From Lasioglossum baleicum (Eukaryota; Arthropoda; Insecta; Hymenoptera; Halictidae): a stretch of 64,000 nt of DNA. Shown here one piece after another: positions 30,327 to 41,659 of this stretch (positions are counted from its first letter, which is position 1; each line of letters begins with the position of its first letter). The DNA is taken from NCBI RefSeq assembly GCF_051020765.1, contig NW_027469119.1, positions 372,001 through 436,000 of the forward strand, written 5' to 3'. The position numbers and the translations under genes are program-made. The notes under the pieces were generated by a model. It saw only the letters and a program-made list of their open reading frames with translations, was not told where the DNA came from and did not search any database.

Positions 30327-31090
30327 TGTAACAGACCTGTACGGTGCAGGCCTGTTACTATTAGACACGCGCCGAACACAACCGAGCGACGCCCAGGATT
30401 ACCGAACGCGTCGTCCGCGTACGATGCACGATCCCCGCGATACGGAAACTCGACGTCACACATTTGTTCTCCCCGCACCATTCCCCTCACCACCAACCGC
30501 CGCCTATAAAAGGCGATGTAAACGAGGCACGCCGCGCTTTTTCCAGCCTGGACAGCATCCCAGGAACACCTTCCTACCTAACCTAGTTCCCACCGGCGTG
30601 ACAGCATACACGCCAAACAGAGAGGGCAGCATCCTGAGCAAACCTCTCGGGCAGCATCCCGAGAACTCCGACAGCTACCGGAGACGTCTAAATGAAGGGG
30701 CAGCTTTCTCTTCATTTACCGTAGAACCGCCACGGGATTTTCCCGACTCGTGGCAGGGTTTCCCGACCACTCCTGTCTGAACCCAGTCGCTGGCACAAGC
30801 ACCAGGTCCACGAATACGCGTCACGTCGCGATGAACGATCACGCAAGGATCGTCCCTAGAATCACGGGTCCGTAAGACCGTCCATGAGACACAAGGTTAC
30901 GCGAATGTACGAGCAGTGAGGCCCGTAAAATACACATACACGTTGTCGTTATTTCACGTCCCGCGCACCTCGTCCATTTTCAGCTTCAGTCAATTCTCTC
31001 GCCGGTAGACGAACCCGGCTCGACGAGTTATTCCACCACGAGAGGATACGACGCCGCGACGACTTCTCCGTCGGAAGCAGAACCGTTACA
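30327..31090 (+). repeat. LTR-K, 3' LTR of gypsy-K
   Basis: It has the same start and end as the 5' LTR but is 764 bp. About 53 bp are missing near 30,440, and one complete hairpin unit is missing at 30,618-30,639. The first hairpin has a G to A change (CCTGGA/CCCAGG). Confidence 0.93.
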
Positions 31091-31638
31091 CCTTGACAAA
31101 TAAGGGTCCACAATAATCTATACCCACAATTTCGAATGGCCTACTTTGTTGTATGCGATTTTTTGGCAAATTTCCCATAATATAGTTTATGTCCGAAAGG
31201 CGAGCCCTCTGACATCTAATGCACATTCGGATTATATAACGCGTGAAGTTTTTCCCATCGATGATCCAATACCTTTCTCGGACTGCATTTAATGTGGATT
31301 GCACACCACTATGATAATTTTTAATGTGATGCTCGCGAATGATTAATTTGGTAACACGGTGTGCCCGTGGTAGCAAAATCGGATGCTTTTGATTGTACTC
31401 TAAATGCGAATGATGTAATCTTCCGCCTACACGAAGAATCCCTCGCTCATCTAAGAAGGGATTTAAATTGAGAATTTTGCTGCGTTTGTCGAGCGCCTTG
31501 CCCGAGTTCAGTGTATCTATTTCTTTCTTAAACTGCTCATGCTGTAAAATCTTTATTATTTGATCGTGTGCGTGATTTAATTCTTCAACATTAATCTTGT
31601 CATTTCGAATGCATTTTTTGGAAGCATTATTATAAAAT
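31091..31638 (-). pseudogene. pol: BEL element 2 integrase N-terminal part
   Basis: A frame different from the large upstream ORF reads KILQHEQFKKEIDTLNSGKA, then NPFLDERGILRVGGRLHHSH, HPILLPRAHRVTKLIIREHH, YHSGVQSTLNAVRERYWII and CIRCQRARL, which is the Pao integrase zinc-binding region, up to IVGIDYCGPLFVKV (first catalytic D) at the gypsy-K junction. A frame break or stop near 31,639 separates it from RNase H. Confidence 0.82.
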
Positions 31639-34600
31639 CTATAACGTCAATGTAGTAATTGTCCGTAATTCGGGCACGTTTGTTGAAAGAATTGGTGACA
31701 ATAGCCATGTTTCTTCTGGTTGATGTAACCATGAAGGACCTTGAATCCATAATTCATTATTTAGGAATTCTATTGGATTTTGACCACGTGAAACAGCATC
31801 TGCTGGATTTTGTTGCGAAGGTACATGTCCCCAATCACTCGCTTGTGTAACGTCTTGTATCCTTGATACACGATTGGCTACGAAAGTTTTTAAAGTGTTT
31901 GACGATTTATTTATCCAACATAAGACAATTGTCGAATCCGTCCAGAGCCTTGTGCAACTAAATTGTATGCCAAGCGCATTTATTACATTTACGTATAATT
32001 TCGATAGCAATACTGCAGCGCATAATTCTAATCTTGGAATTGTAGTTGACTTTAAAGGAGCCACGCGCGACTTGGATGCGATTAATCGAACGGTAATAAT
32101 ACCATCTGATTGTCGAGAACGAATATATATACAGGCACCGTAAGCCTTTTCACTATCGTCGCAAAATCCATGAAGTTGAATTTCTGTTGCCGCTGTTGCA
32201 ATAATTTTTCGTGGCATTTTGAATTGCGATAAACATGACAAGTGCTGTTTATAGTCTTCCCAATCTGAATGTATATATTGCGGGACTGACTCATCCCAAT
32301 CTAATTTAGCCTTCCATAAATCCTGCATGATCATTTTGGCCTTAACAATGACAGGCCCTAATAAACCCAGTGGATCAAATAATTGCGCCGTACTTGACAA
32401 AATTATCCATTTTGTAACCTGAGAATTGTTAGTATTAATATTTGTCGAATATGTAATAACGTCGGTAGATGAGTTCCAAAGCACACCGAGCGCCTTGATA
32501 ATTGAATTAGAATTTATCTCGTGTGTGTCCTTTGAGGATTTATCCACTAGACCCTTCAGTAAAGTCGGCTCGTTCGAAGCCCATTGTCTTAAATGAAATT
32601 TAGCCTTGCTAGTCAGTTTTAATAATTCGTCTCGTAATTTAACAGCTTCTTCATAGGTAGAAGCTCCAGTTAGCAGATCGTCTACATAAAAATCATTGAT
32701 AATGGATTTAGATGCTAATGGATAATGCGTTCCCTCATCTTGCACTAATTGATGCAGAGCGCGTATCGCAAGGAACGATGCTGATGCTGTGCCATATGTA
32801 ACAGTGTCAAGTCTAAAAATTTTTATTTGTTCGTTAATATTTTCACGCCACAGGATTTTCTGATAAGCAGCATCATCCTGTTGCACAAGCACTTGCCTAT
32901 ACATTTTTTCAATGTCGGCAGTCAAAACGTAATTGTGTAAACGAAAACGTATTATGAGAGAGAATAGATCATCCTGTATTGTAGGCCCCACCAATAGAAC
33001 ATCATTTAAAAAGAGCCCATTCGAAGTGGCGGCAGAAGCGTCGAACACTACCCTAAGTTTTGTAGTTAAACTAGATTGTTTGAATACGGGATGATGGGGC
33101 AAATAATAACCATCTGTCCTACAATCATTTTTGGTAATACCAGTCATATGGCCTAAGACTCGATATTCCTGTATAAACTTTGAATACTCTTGTTTTAAAG
33201 CAGTATTGCGAATTAGACGTTTCTCTAAATTATAAAATCTCTTCAAGGTTATTTCATATGAGGTTCCTAAATCTGATTTATTTGGTGCAAACGGCAAACG
33301 TACGACATAACGTCCTGAGGAATTGCGACTTGTATGTTCTCGAAAATGAGCCTCACATAATTCTTCCTCTTTAGAAGCAATTTTACTTGTAGGACACTCC
33401 TCAAGTTCCCAAAATTTTGCGATTTGGTCATCTATAGATGAAGTAGATAAATGGCAATTTATCGAATTCAAAGTAGGCTTGCTAGAAGGAATTGATCCAG
33501 ATAAGATCCACCCCATAACAGTTTTTTGTAAAATAAGCGATTTTTTAAGTAAATAAATTTGACCAACAGATAGCAATTTATAAAATAATTCAGCGCCCAA
33601 TAATGCATCTATTTTTGACGGTTTATGATATTCCGGATCAGCTAGCTGAATATTCTTCGGAATATTTATAGTGGAACAATTAATTTGTTGCGTAGGCAGA
33701 TAACATGCAATTTGTGGAATTGTATAAAATCCTATTTTTGCCTTATAATTCGATGTTTTGGAAGCGATAGTAGTTCGTACGGTATATTTGATACGCGATT
33801 CCACTTGATTTATACCAAATACTGGCACATCAATGTTTGTTTTGGATAACTTTAATCTATTTGCTAATTCCTCGGTTATAAAATTTACTTGCGATCCCGA
33901 ATCTAATAAAATTCTGCAATCATGTTGAACATTTTGACTGTCCATTATAAAGGCGCGTACCGTAGACAATAAAACTTCTGATGGAATAGAAGCAGTCAAT
34001 GACGTATGCGATTGCTCGGTTGGAGCTATACATGAATTAGATGCTAAGCTATTATTAACATCCTCGGAGCGATGTAATAGAGTATGATGTTTGCGCTGAC
34101 ATTTCCTGCAACTGCCACCGTAACATTTGTTGCACGAATGACCAGCCCTTAAACAATTGATGCATAATTTGGCATCCTTTGCTACCTTAAAGCGATCGTT
34201 TACTGATAAACTTAAAAAGCGTTCACAATTTTGAATGTTATGCGAATTGCTACAGAGTTGACATTTAACGATTTTTTCTTGCGTTGAAACATAACTATGC
34301 TGCCCTGATCGAAAACTGCGCTCCTGATTTGCGACTTTATTGTTTGCCCTAGCAGGTAGTTTTGCTCTAACTGTTTCGCATGGATCTTTAACCTGTTGAG
34401 CGGCATCGTCACGAGAAAATTTCACAAGAAAGGTTAATAGATCATCAAGCTTCGGAAGATCCTCATCATTCAAGGAGCGATCCCATTCGCGACGAGTCGT
34501 CTTATCCAATTTTGAAGTGACTATATAAGTCAGTATTTCGTTCCAACTATTGACGGGTACCGAAATAGCCTTTAGAGCATTTACATGCTTTTCCGTTGCG

Positions 34601-35211
34601 TTAATTAATGAGCGTAACGCTATCGGATCATCATGCGTAAGGCTTGGCAATTCAAACAATGATTTTAAATGAGCGTGTATGATTCTTCGTGGTTGAGTAC
34701 ACCGTTTTACCAATAGGGCCCATGCTACCAAATAATTTTCCTTAGAGGCGTTTAGCGTATCAATAACGCTTGCTATTTCTCCATGTAAGGAGTGCTTCAA
34801 ATAATGAAATTTTTGCACGTCTAGTAAGTCCTTGTTTTCATGGACCATTGATAGAAAAGAATCGTGAAAACTTTGCCATTCGATAAGATTACCATCAAAT
34901 GGACGTAATTTAATTTTCGGCAAAATTCCACTTGATTGGACATTAGACATTTGCAGTTTCTCTAATGCTTCGGCACAAGTATAATACGAATCTTCAAATT
35001 CTATAATCTGGCTTTGGTAATCGCTTGATTCGTCGAGGGATTCGAGTTGGATAATCACACTGTGAAAATTATCGTAAAGTTCAGCTATCTTGGATTTTCG
35101 TACATTTACTGTGGCTGGCTCCATAGAATCAGTCAGCGCATTTTTTACCCTCGTTAATTGAGCCTTAATTGATGCACACTGGCGTTTAAGGGTTTTAATT
35201 TGTTCAGACAT
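31639..35211 (-). CDS. gag-pol: BEL/Pao element 2 Gag-Protease-RT-RNase H
   Basis: A single long frame of about 1,190 residues from MSEQIKTLKRQC. Order: DUF1759-type Gag (LRPFDGNLIEWQSFHDSFLS, FHYLKHSLHGEIASVIDTL); Cys/His knuckles (CQLCSNSHNIQNCERF, CINCLRAGHSCNKC, CRKCQRKHH); protease with CRILLDSGSQVNFI near 33,900; RT with LTADIEKMYRQVLVQQDD (about 32,915) and NDFYVDDLLTG (about 32,690); peptidase A17/RNase H region with LHGFCDDSEKAYGACIYI, RLWTDSTIVLCWI and HVPSQQNPADAVSRG. The printed Met 13 residues upstream is an alternative start. All motifs are intact; only integrase is broken, in other frames downstream. Confidence 0.92.
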   Translation of the reverse strand: MSEQIKTLKRQCASIKAQLTRVKNALTDSMEPATVNVRKSKIAELYDNFHSVIIQLESLDESSDYQSQIIEFEDSYYTCAEALEKLQMSNVQSSGILPKIKLRPFDGNLIEWQSFHDSFLSMVHENKDLLDVQKFHYLKHSLHGEIASVIDTLNASKENYLVAWALLVKRCTQPRRIIHAHLKSLFELPSLTHDDPIALRSLINATEKHVNALKAISVPVNSWNEILTYIVTSKLDKTTRREWDRSLNDEDLPKLDDLLTFLVKFSRDDAAQQVKDPCETVRAKLPARANNKVANQERSFRSGQHSYVSTQEKIVKCQLCSNSHNIQNCERFLSLSVNDRFKVAKDAKLCINCLRAGHSCNKCYGGSCRKCQRKHHTLLHRSEDVNNSLASNSCIAPTEQSHTSLTASIPSEVLLSTVRAFIMDSQNVQHDCRILLDSGSQVNFITEELANRLKLSKTNIDVPVFGINQVESRIKYTVRTTIASKTSNYKAKIGFYTIPQIACYLPTQQINCSTINIPKNIQLADPEYHKPSKIDALLGAELFYKLLSVGQIYLLKKSLILQKTVMGWILSGSIPSSKPTLNSINCHLSTSSIDDQIAKFWELEECPTSKIASKEEELCEAHFREHTSRNSSGRYVVRLPFAPNKSDLGTSYEITLKRFYNLEKRLIRNTALKQEYSKFIQEYRVLGHMTGITKNDCRTDGYYLPHHPVFKQSSLTTKLRVVFDASAATSNGLFLNDVLLVGPTIQDDLFSLIIRFRLHNYVLTADIEKMYRQVLVQQDDAAYQKILWRENINEQIKIFRLDTVTYGTASASFLAIRALHQLVQDEGTHYPLASKSIINDFYVDDLLTGASTYEEAVKLRDELLKLTSKAKFHLRQWASNEPTLLKGLVDKSSKDTHEINSNSIIKALGVLWNSSTDVITYSTNINTNNSQVTKWIILSSTAQLFDPLGLLGPVIVKAKMIMQDLWKAKLDWDESVPQYIHSDWEDYKQHLSCLSQFKMPRKIIATAATEIQLHGFCDDSEKAYGACIYIRSRQSDGIITVRLIASKSRVAPLKSTTIPRLELCAAVLLSKLYVNVINALGIQFSCTRLWTDSTIVLCWINKSSNTLKTFVANRVSRIQDVTQASDWGHVPSQQNPADAVSRGQNPIEFLNNELWIQGPSWLHQPEETWLLSPILSTNVPELRTITTLTL

Positions 35212-35702
35212 AATTTCGGCGATATTAAAAAAAAATGGACATAAGGTCAAGGACTGCGATAGTTATAGTAGAAGGATAGTAAAGGTGATTCAGAGCTTAC
35301 CGAACGATGATATTACAGCCCCCGCAAGTTGTAGGGAATGCGATGGCTGCTTCGTAGACGATGTCGGACTAGATGGTGTAGAAGAGAAGTTGCACCTTTT
35401 TCCCCAGCGATGTCCTCTGCTTCGGGATTACAGGATCCCCATAAATAGGATGTCGAATGACGTCTGATGTTGGCTGCGTTGTTGGATGATTCCCGATGGA
35501 CAGGAACTTCCCCAATCTGCCAATTATTGAGAGGCTGCTGCGTCTCCTCGATGCCTTCTTCTTCTGTAGTGCGTAATTTGGAATGGCTACGCTTCCGCGG
35601 TCACCTTTTCCCACTCAATGTGGTCAATGCACCAAACTTCGTCGAACACGTTCAGTTTTGTCGTTTATGCTCGTTCAGGCTCTGATCCGGCTCGAAGAAC
35701 CA

Positions 35703-36340
35703 TGTTGTGGCGTCACCATCGTCGCGAAAATTGTAGTGATCGCGATGTGACGCGTGCTCGCACAGTTTTTAGGAATTATGCGAGCTGGTTTAACGTTCTC
35801 GTGATATTTATCACGGCAATAATCGAAACACTGTTTGGTAACAATATATGTATTTAACAAGGTAGAATAGTTACTTGTACAATGAACGAGAGCGATGTTA
35901 ATAGAGCGATGGTTCGATAGAATCTGAAGAAAACTGCAGAAGTCAGAAAAACGCGACTAGAGAAGTTCCCTCCACGGATAGGGTTGTATAGTGGGGAGCC
36001 AATAAGCGCATTTACCACGAATTGTTACATTGTTCCAAATATAGACGTTCGGAAAAGTCGGTCCACGTAAGACGACACCAAGTCCCGAGCATCTCTAAAC
36101 CGTCCCATAAATTACGGGTCCCCTAGTGCGACAAGTGGGCCTATGCTACGTCACGTGCCATCGAGTCCGGTACAGCCGAGCTGATTTTCCCATGAAATCC
36201 GCTGACACTAAACAGTCGTACCCTGGTCGTAAAGTAATAAATTTGCTAAAGAGGCAATAGGAGACTTTTCTCAAAGATGACCTGAGCTAATGCGACCGTA
36301 GCGTAAACCCAGACTGAAATTGAAGCTGGCGACGCAACAA
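35703..36340 (-). repeat. Probable 5' LTR of BEL element 2 (outer end uncertain)
   Basis: The leader of BEL 2 begins TGGTTCTTCGAGCCGGAT at 35,702, closely like the TTTGGTCCTTCGAGCCGGAT of BEL 1, so the LTR must end at about 35,703 (...CCACAACA). A TGTTGCG start near 36,340 is plausible. There is no second copy to prove the boundary. Nothing gene-like is seen from 36,341 to 36,561. Confidence 0.4.
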
Positions 36341-36561
36341 CCTTATTAGCGAAACACAAATACCAAGTGTCGATAACATAATGAAGAGTTGAGTATTGCT
36401 ATCCCTACCATTCAGATTGCAACAAAAGAATCTTCACAATGACAGACAAATAATCCTTGGGCTCATCAGATGTACATCGAGTGTAATAAGTCTTTTAGAA
36501 TAAATTTTTTACCAATCAGCATGTAAACAATCTTTAAAAACTATAATAATTTGTAGTAAGT

Positions 36562-39500
36562 TCAATTTATGCTGTAATGCCCCCAAGGAAAAGTATTAAT
36601 TAAATCTGTACAAATATATCGCTTATCATCGTATGGACTTAATGCCAATTTCATTTCCGATACTGAATACACCTGATGCTGTACTGATATTATATGTTTA
36701 TGATTAATACTTTTTTCGATACATTTTGTAAGACAATTCATTTAATCTGTGAAACTTATACTCTTAACAGTAACATTAGTTCGGATACCTTTTATTTTTT
36801 TCGTTTCACAACATGTATCATTATCATCACGCACGCGAATAGCATACATTTTTGAGCGAAGACCTACAAACTCTGTCATAATTTTACCACCGCTCTCATC
36901 CTTCATCAATCCTAGTACTTTTTTGTTTGCTATAGGAACATCATACACATTGTTTACATTATAATTACTAGTGTCATATTTATGAATATCATGTTTCAAC
37001 ATCTTATACGCATCATCGCAAGTAATCTCATATATTAAACTGTCCGTGTACAAAATCTTACCCATTTTGTTGGAAATTGGGCAACATATAATCGTAATGA
37101 AAGCTGTACAAGTGTGGTCTTGATATATCAAGCACAGACATGCCTATATACATAGGCTTGTAAAATTTAACAATCATTTTTTTCATCTGAACAGCTACAA
37201 AATCCTCAGAAAAAACTGTGCAACTGTGGAAATTTGGTCTAGATATTAATCGTTCGACGCCGTATCGTCCGTTCCATCGAGACATTAATTGCACATTAAC
37301 ATGATTTCGAACATTTTCCATTGTTTTTCCAGATACCGCATTATTCATTAATTTAAATAAATTCTTTGAAAACTCATTGGTTGCGTTTGTGCGTAATGTA
37401 GTGTTCAAATCAATATAGCTGCGCAACCATGGTGACTGTTTAAACTCTAGAATTCTATGAATTTTTCGTAATTTCAGGTTATGCTTCAAACATTGTTGCA
37501 GATATCGATAGTGAACAACGTATCGCTCCTTATCGTGAAGCTTTGCCATCAATTTTTTCTGATTCGAACCAACCGTCGATGTATAGTGATTTGGACAAAA
37601 TGGAAGATCGGAATGAAGATCATGTATTTCGCGCGGATACTCTATATCCACTTCCACAATGTATCCTACGGGGCTGTCAATTGGAATTGATTGAATATCA
37701 AAATTATTTAACTGATCATCATCATCATTAATCCATCGAAACTCTCTGTGCGGTAGAGGTTGTGACATAGCCCAACCATACAAATTGTTAACATCAAAAT
37801 ACATTAGATATGTGGATGGCTTATTAGGATCATATGTAGGTAAATACTTATTATTCGCGATCGCATATCTGTGAGAACATTGACTCAATCCACCGAGTAT
37901 TCCTCGTTCCACGAACAAAAGCATGTCTACATCAGTGAATAATTCCAATTCGACACCAGTCGTTTTTAACATTACGTCCCATGCGAAACAGGGGAGCGTG
38001 TAATAATGCGCCGGATCAAGTTTATAATTCTTGAAACATTCGTTGCGAAAATTTTCGAAAACATCAGCCAACAACAAAATATCCACTTTTAAGTACAAAT
38101 CACTATACTGTCCCAAGGTTTTTATACTAAACCGTGACCAAACCGTATTCGCATGATGATAATCAATGTCTGTAATCTCGCTGTCGTTCAACTGATTGTA
38201 AAATGAATCGTGAGATGGTAAACATGTATCATTTAATTTATCATATGTTGATACATAGTCATATGGAAACACACCTTTTCTGGTTAACAGGTCAAAATCA
38301 TTATCGGATAGATGTGTAAATTGACTTCGTAAAACATTTAATTTATTTTTATCTAAGTATGATGACAGCTTCTCAAGACTAGAATTCAAGAATTTGAGTG
38401 AATCGATAAAACGAAATTTTATAAACCGTACATTGATTGTCTTACCATCAATAATATTATCCGGTATTTCACAGTTTTTTGTAAACGAGATATACTTCTC
38501 TTTTGTCAACGGTAAAACATCTATCTTCCCTGGAAACGCGTTTGCCAGTTCTTTGATTATAAAATGTGCATCATAACCTGATAAATTGTGAAAAACCACC
38601 GGTATCACACACGATGTTTTATAGCCTAAATTACAAACTCTATGTGCTGGACCATGATACATACCGGTAAAATGGCAATGATCACGTATTTTAGTCTCAG
38701 ATCTAACAAATGGTTTCTCACATATGTGACAATGTGTAGCTGTCTTAAACATTAGATTTTGCATTTTTGTTAGATTGCTCATTGGTACTATATTATTAAA
38801 TATTGGCAATAATTCGTTACTTATTTTATGTAACTCTGTAGCAAACCATGTGGAATAACCTTCTTTATCACGATAAGCGTTATATTTGCACAAAGAAGCA
38901 TCGTAACTACAATGCATGTAATAGCCTATACTGAATGCATTATGATGTTGATACTGTTCGCGTGACCTACTATATTGTCTATTCTGTTTATCCAACAAAC
39001 ATTCCAAATCAGCATAGATGATGAATGGTGTCTGTTCTTTATTCGTATAATTCTTAAATCGTAACCACTTGTCTTCTTCTGTAGAAGGAAGCTCCAAAGC
39101 ACAATCATTCATCAGCTCACAATCGTTTGAATGTTCGTCTAATCTCTGTTGCGTATGGAAATATTGTAAGCACCTGGAAGAATACTGATTTAGTTATTTA
39201 CTAAAAACATTAAAAAATTTGTTTTTTAATTTCACAACATATACCGATCGCAAATATACTTCCGATGTTCCCGCTTACTGAGCTGTGATGAAACCAATCG
39301 TGACAACTGTTTAATGCAAGCATAATGTGTATGCTTCAATTCACGAATTCGTAAAAGCAGTAAATAGACGTGTCTTTGTAGCTTCTGCTTGGTCATATGA
39401 AACGATTCAACTTTATTGTTTTCAGTCCATTCAAACACATTCACTGAAATACAATTTTTTCTTTCAAATTTTCTAATGTCTTTGAACGACATAGGTGTTT

Positions 39501-40329
39501 GAAATTCATCAATGTTTGAAGGCACATTTTTGTAGTGTGGATATGATGATGTGCGTGATGAATTATTTTGGTTTGGATATAGACCTGCTACTATAGCCCA
39601 AAAAAAACAGGCATTATCATTACTGATTACATTGGTAACAGCTCTTTTTGCAATTATTGTTCGAGGTATAACCGCATCGATGCAACCAGCTTGTAATGGT
39701 TGCTATTTATTACAATTAACTATTAAATGTAGTATTGTAGTTAATGCCCATCCGCTGTCTCGTTCTTGAAACTCCTCCATCGATGTTAATATAATTGGTA
39801 CAACATCTTTTATATACCACTTGCGTAGATTACTTGTTTGAAACAGTGCAAAATTTCGAGTACCAAAACTTTTCACTGACACCTGGTTACGTAGCACAAA
39901 TTCCGCCTCCAACATAATGTTTACTTTCAGCGAAAAGTGAACGTTTAACAATTCACTAATCCGATTAACGACCATTTGTCTAGCATGTTGTAGAAATTGA
40001 CGAGGATCTATATGTTCAACATTGATTACGATACCCGTGGATATACGATTTTCAAACGCTGATTCAACGTTTTCCCATCGAAGAGTTGATTTTCTCGCAC
40101 GATCGTGTAAACCTCTACCAATACGGAGCGTTGAAAGACGATGATTCAATGCAATGTTCAAGCTCTTCATACGGCACATTATTGATGTTACGGAAAATTT
40201 CATACCTACTGGCATTTTCTTCTTCATACATGATAAATAATTAATACAACATTGCAACGAATCGTTGTACACACTAAACCAATCTTGATACTCATCGATA
40301 TTTCGAATCATATTTGACATATCTATCAA
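36562..40329 (-). pseudogene. polB: Polinton/Maverick protein-primed DNA polymerase B
   Basis: Read right to left: an N-terminal element-specific domain (WENVESAFENRISTGIVINV, ERDSGWALTTILHLIVNCNK) at 40,329-39,703; a frame change; SYPHYKN, then FKDIRKFERKNCISVNVFEW; an intron; PFIIYADLECLL (exonuclease I) and FHNLSGYDAHFIIKEL (exonuclease II); a zinc/HNH-like insert (DHCHFTGMYHGPAHRVCN); motif A MYFDVNNLYGWAMSQ; motif B KLMNNAVSGKTMEN; motif C ILYTDSLIYEI at about 37,030; and the typical end SPYDDKRYICTD, WGHYSIN at 36,562. Breaks: frame change near 39,700, frame change near 37,060-37,130 and a stop at 36,742. The gene copies the Polinton genome by protein priming. This copy is dead. Confidence 0.88.
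39174..39244 (-). other. Spliceosomal intron in the polymerase gene
   Basis: On the minus strand the donor is GATCG|GTATATG (39,244) and the acceptor TTCTTCCAG|GTGC (39,174). Length 71 bp, AT-rich. Splicing joins YICDR to CLQYF in frame, restoring a Cys pair typical of the region. Confidence 0.7.
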
Positions 40330-40494
40330 ACATTTTAAAATTTTTTAAAATTTTTGTATTGTTTTTCTCATTTTATGTAATACGATTCAAAGTTGCTAAA
40401 ATATCGCAATTGATATCAAAACAGTAGACAAAAAACGTTTGAAATTGTTGATTCGATACACTCTGTCTCAACACGCTTTTTTCTCTTTTAGCTG

Positions 40495-40870
40495 ATTTCA
40501 ATATGTACTTTGTCACAGCTGTCTGAAAACTTCTTAAACTGTAATTGACTTGTACAGTCGATAGACTATATATAGCTCGACATATGCGCAATATTTATCC
40601 AACTGTATCGACATATGCGCAATATTTATCCAACTGTATACATAAACATCAGATAACTGACAATAACATGGAATACTTTATAGCTGTGTATTAAACCAAT
40701 ATGTACTTTGTCTCACCGCTGTCTGAAAACTTGTTAAACTGTAAATGACTTGTACAGTCGATAGACTATATTGTATAGCTCGACATATGCGCAATATTTG
40801 TCCAACTGTATACATAAAAATCAGATAACTGACAAAAACAGGTATACTTTATAGCTGTGTATTAAGCTAT
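40495..40870. repeat. Tandem duplication upstream of polB
   Basis: Two units of roughly 190-200 bp (40,495-40,690 and 40,690-40,870) share tcaatatgtactttgtcaca, acttgtacagtcgatagact and tcgacatatgcgcaatattt. One 31-bp block is further doubled near 40,580-40,640. Each unit has a TATA-like tatatatagctcg or tattgtatagctcg on the plus strand, so this may be a doubled promoter region. Confidence 0.8.
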
Positions 40871-40946
40871 GCAACGCATTCATTAAGATAATGCTTCTTG
40901 GTCAGGAAAGTCTCCGGGGGAAGAGGGGGTGGTACAGAAGCAGGAG

Positions 40947-41070
40947 GAGTCTATCGTTCTGCGTGGCAGTAGTAGTGTATGTGATCGCTTCAGCCAATAC
41001 AGTAGGTAGAGTCTATCGTTCTGCGTAGCAGTAGTAGTGTGTGTAACCGCTTCGACCAATAGAATGCATG
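40947..41070 (+). repeat. Two tandem units of about 63 bp
   Basis: Both contain gagtctatcgttctgcgt and gcagtagtagtgt. No coding sense. Confidence 0.8.
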
Positions 41071-41404
41071 ATCCTACAACCCAACCAATCAGGCACTTGG
41101 CTACGCCATTCATGTCTCTTTTGTCAGCGGTAATTGGTTGTAGTCGGTAGATAGCTTTGGAATATTTACAAATATTCGTTTCAATGAACTCTGCAGACGG
41201 TCAAGGTGAGATCGTTGCATACCATATCGCTAGCCAATTAGTATGCAAAGCAAATAGTCTGCCGTCTACAACAGATAATACCTCTCAAGCATGATTGTAT
41301 GAATTAATGCGTAATACAAGAGTCAAAGAGGTTGCATAATTTGTTGTAACGGTGATGCATTGATCAATTAATAAGAAATGATAGGTCTACAGACGATAAC
41401 ACTT

Positions 41405-41600
41405 CGTCGGTATAAAAACCGATCTCCGCGAGTTCATATGAAGTTATAACGCAAACGAGTTACACATTGAAGGTACATCCTACACTTTTTTTAACAACAG
41501 TTAATTACTTAGTAGTGAGTATAATATTTTGGAGTATACATCTAATACTTTTTCAACAGTTAATTACTGTACTAAGTATAATAATATTATTATTTTTCTA
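41405..41600 (+). promoter_or_regulatory. TATA box and possible 5' intron of the decayed BIR gene
   Basis: cggtataaaaaccgatc (about 41,409-41,425) is a good TATA box. A polypyrimidine stretch ending tatattgcag lies at about 41,600, just before the BIR-like sequence, and looks like a 3' splice site. The upstream exon is not resolved. Confidence 0.45.
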
Positions 41601-41659
41601 TATTGCAGCAGTACAAACGTAACTTTTACATAATGGTATTTACCTTTATATTCCCAATA

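Larger units (their letters stand above)
26792..31090 (+). mobile_element. Gypsy-K retrotransposon, internally deleted
   Basis: 5' LTR 26,792-27,632, primer site 27,633-27,650, gag 27,883-28,737, a deleted pol, polypurine tract before 30,327, and 3' LTR 30,327-31,090. The flanks cctt (26,788-26,791 and 31,091-31,094) are a 4-bp target duplication inside BEL 2. The two LTRs differ by two deletions of about 24 and 53 bp, unlike a fresh insertion. Confidence 0.93.
25790..36340 (-). mobile_element. BEL/Pao element 2, split by gypsy-K
   Basis: A minus-strand Pao element: 5' LTR-like end near 35,703-36,340, Gag-Pol at 31,639-35,211, integrase N-terminal part at 31,091-31,638 and the rest at 25,913-26,787. 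Gypsy-K sits in the integrase with a cctt duplication. No 3' LTR is found left of 25,913; only about 120 bp separate the stop from Polinton integrase sequence. So the 3' end was lost or is unrecognisable. Confidence 0.85.
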
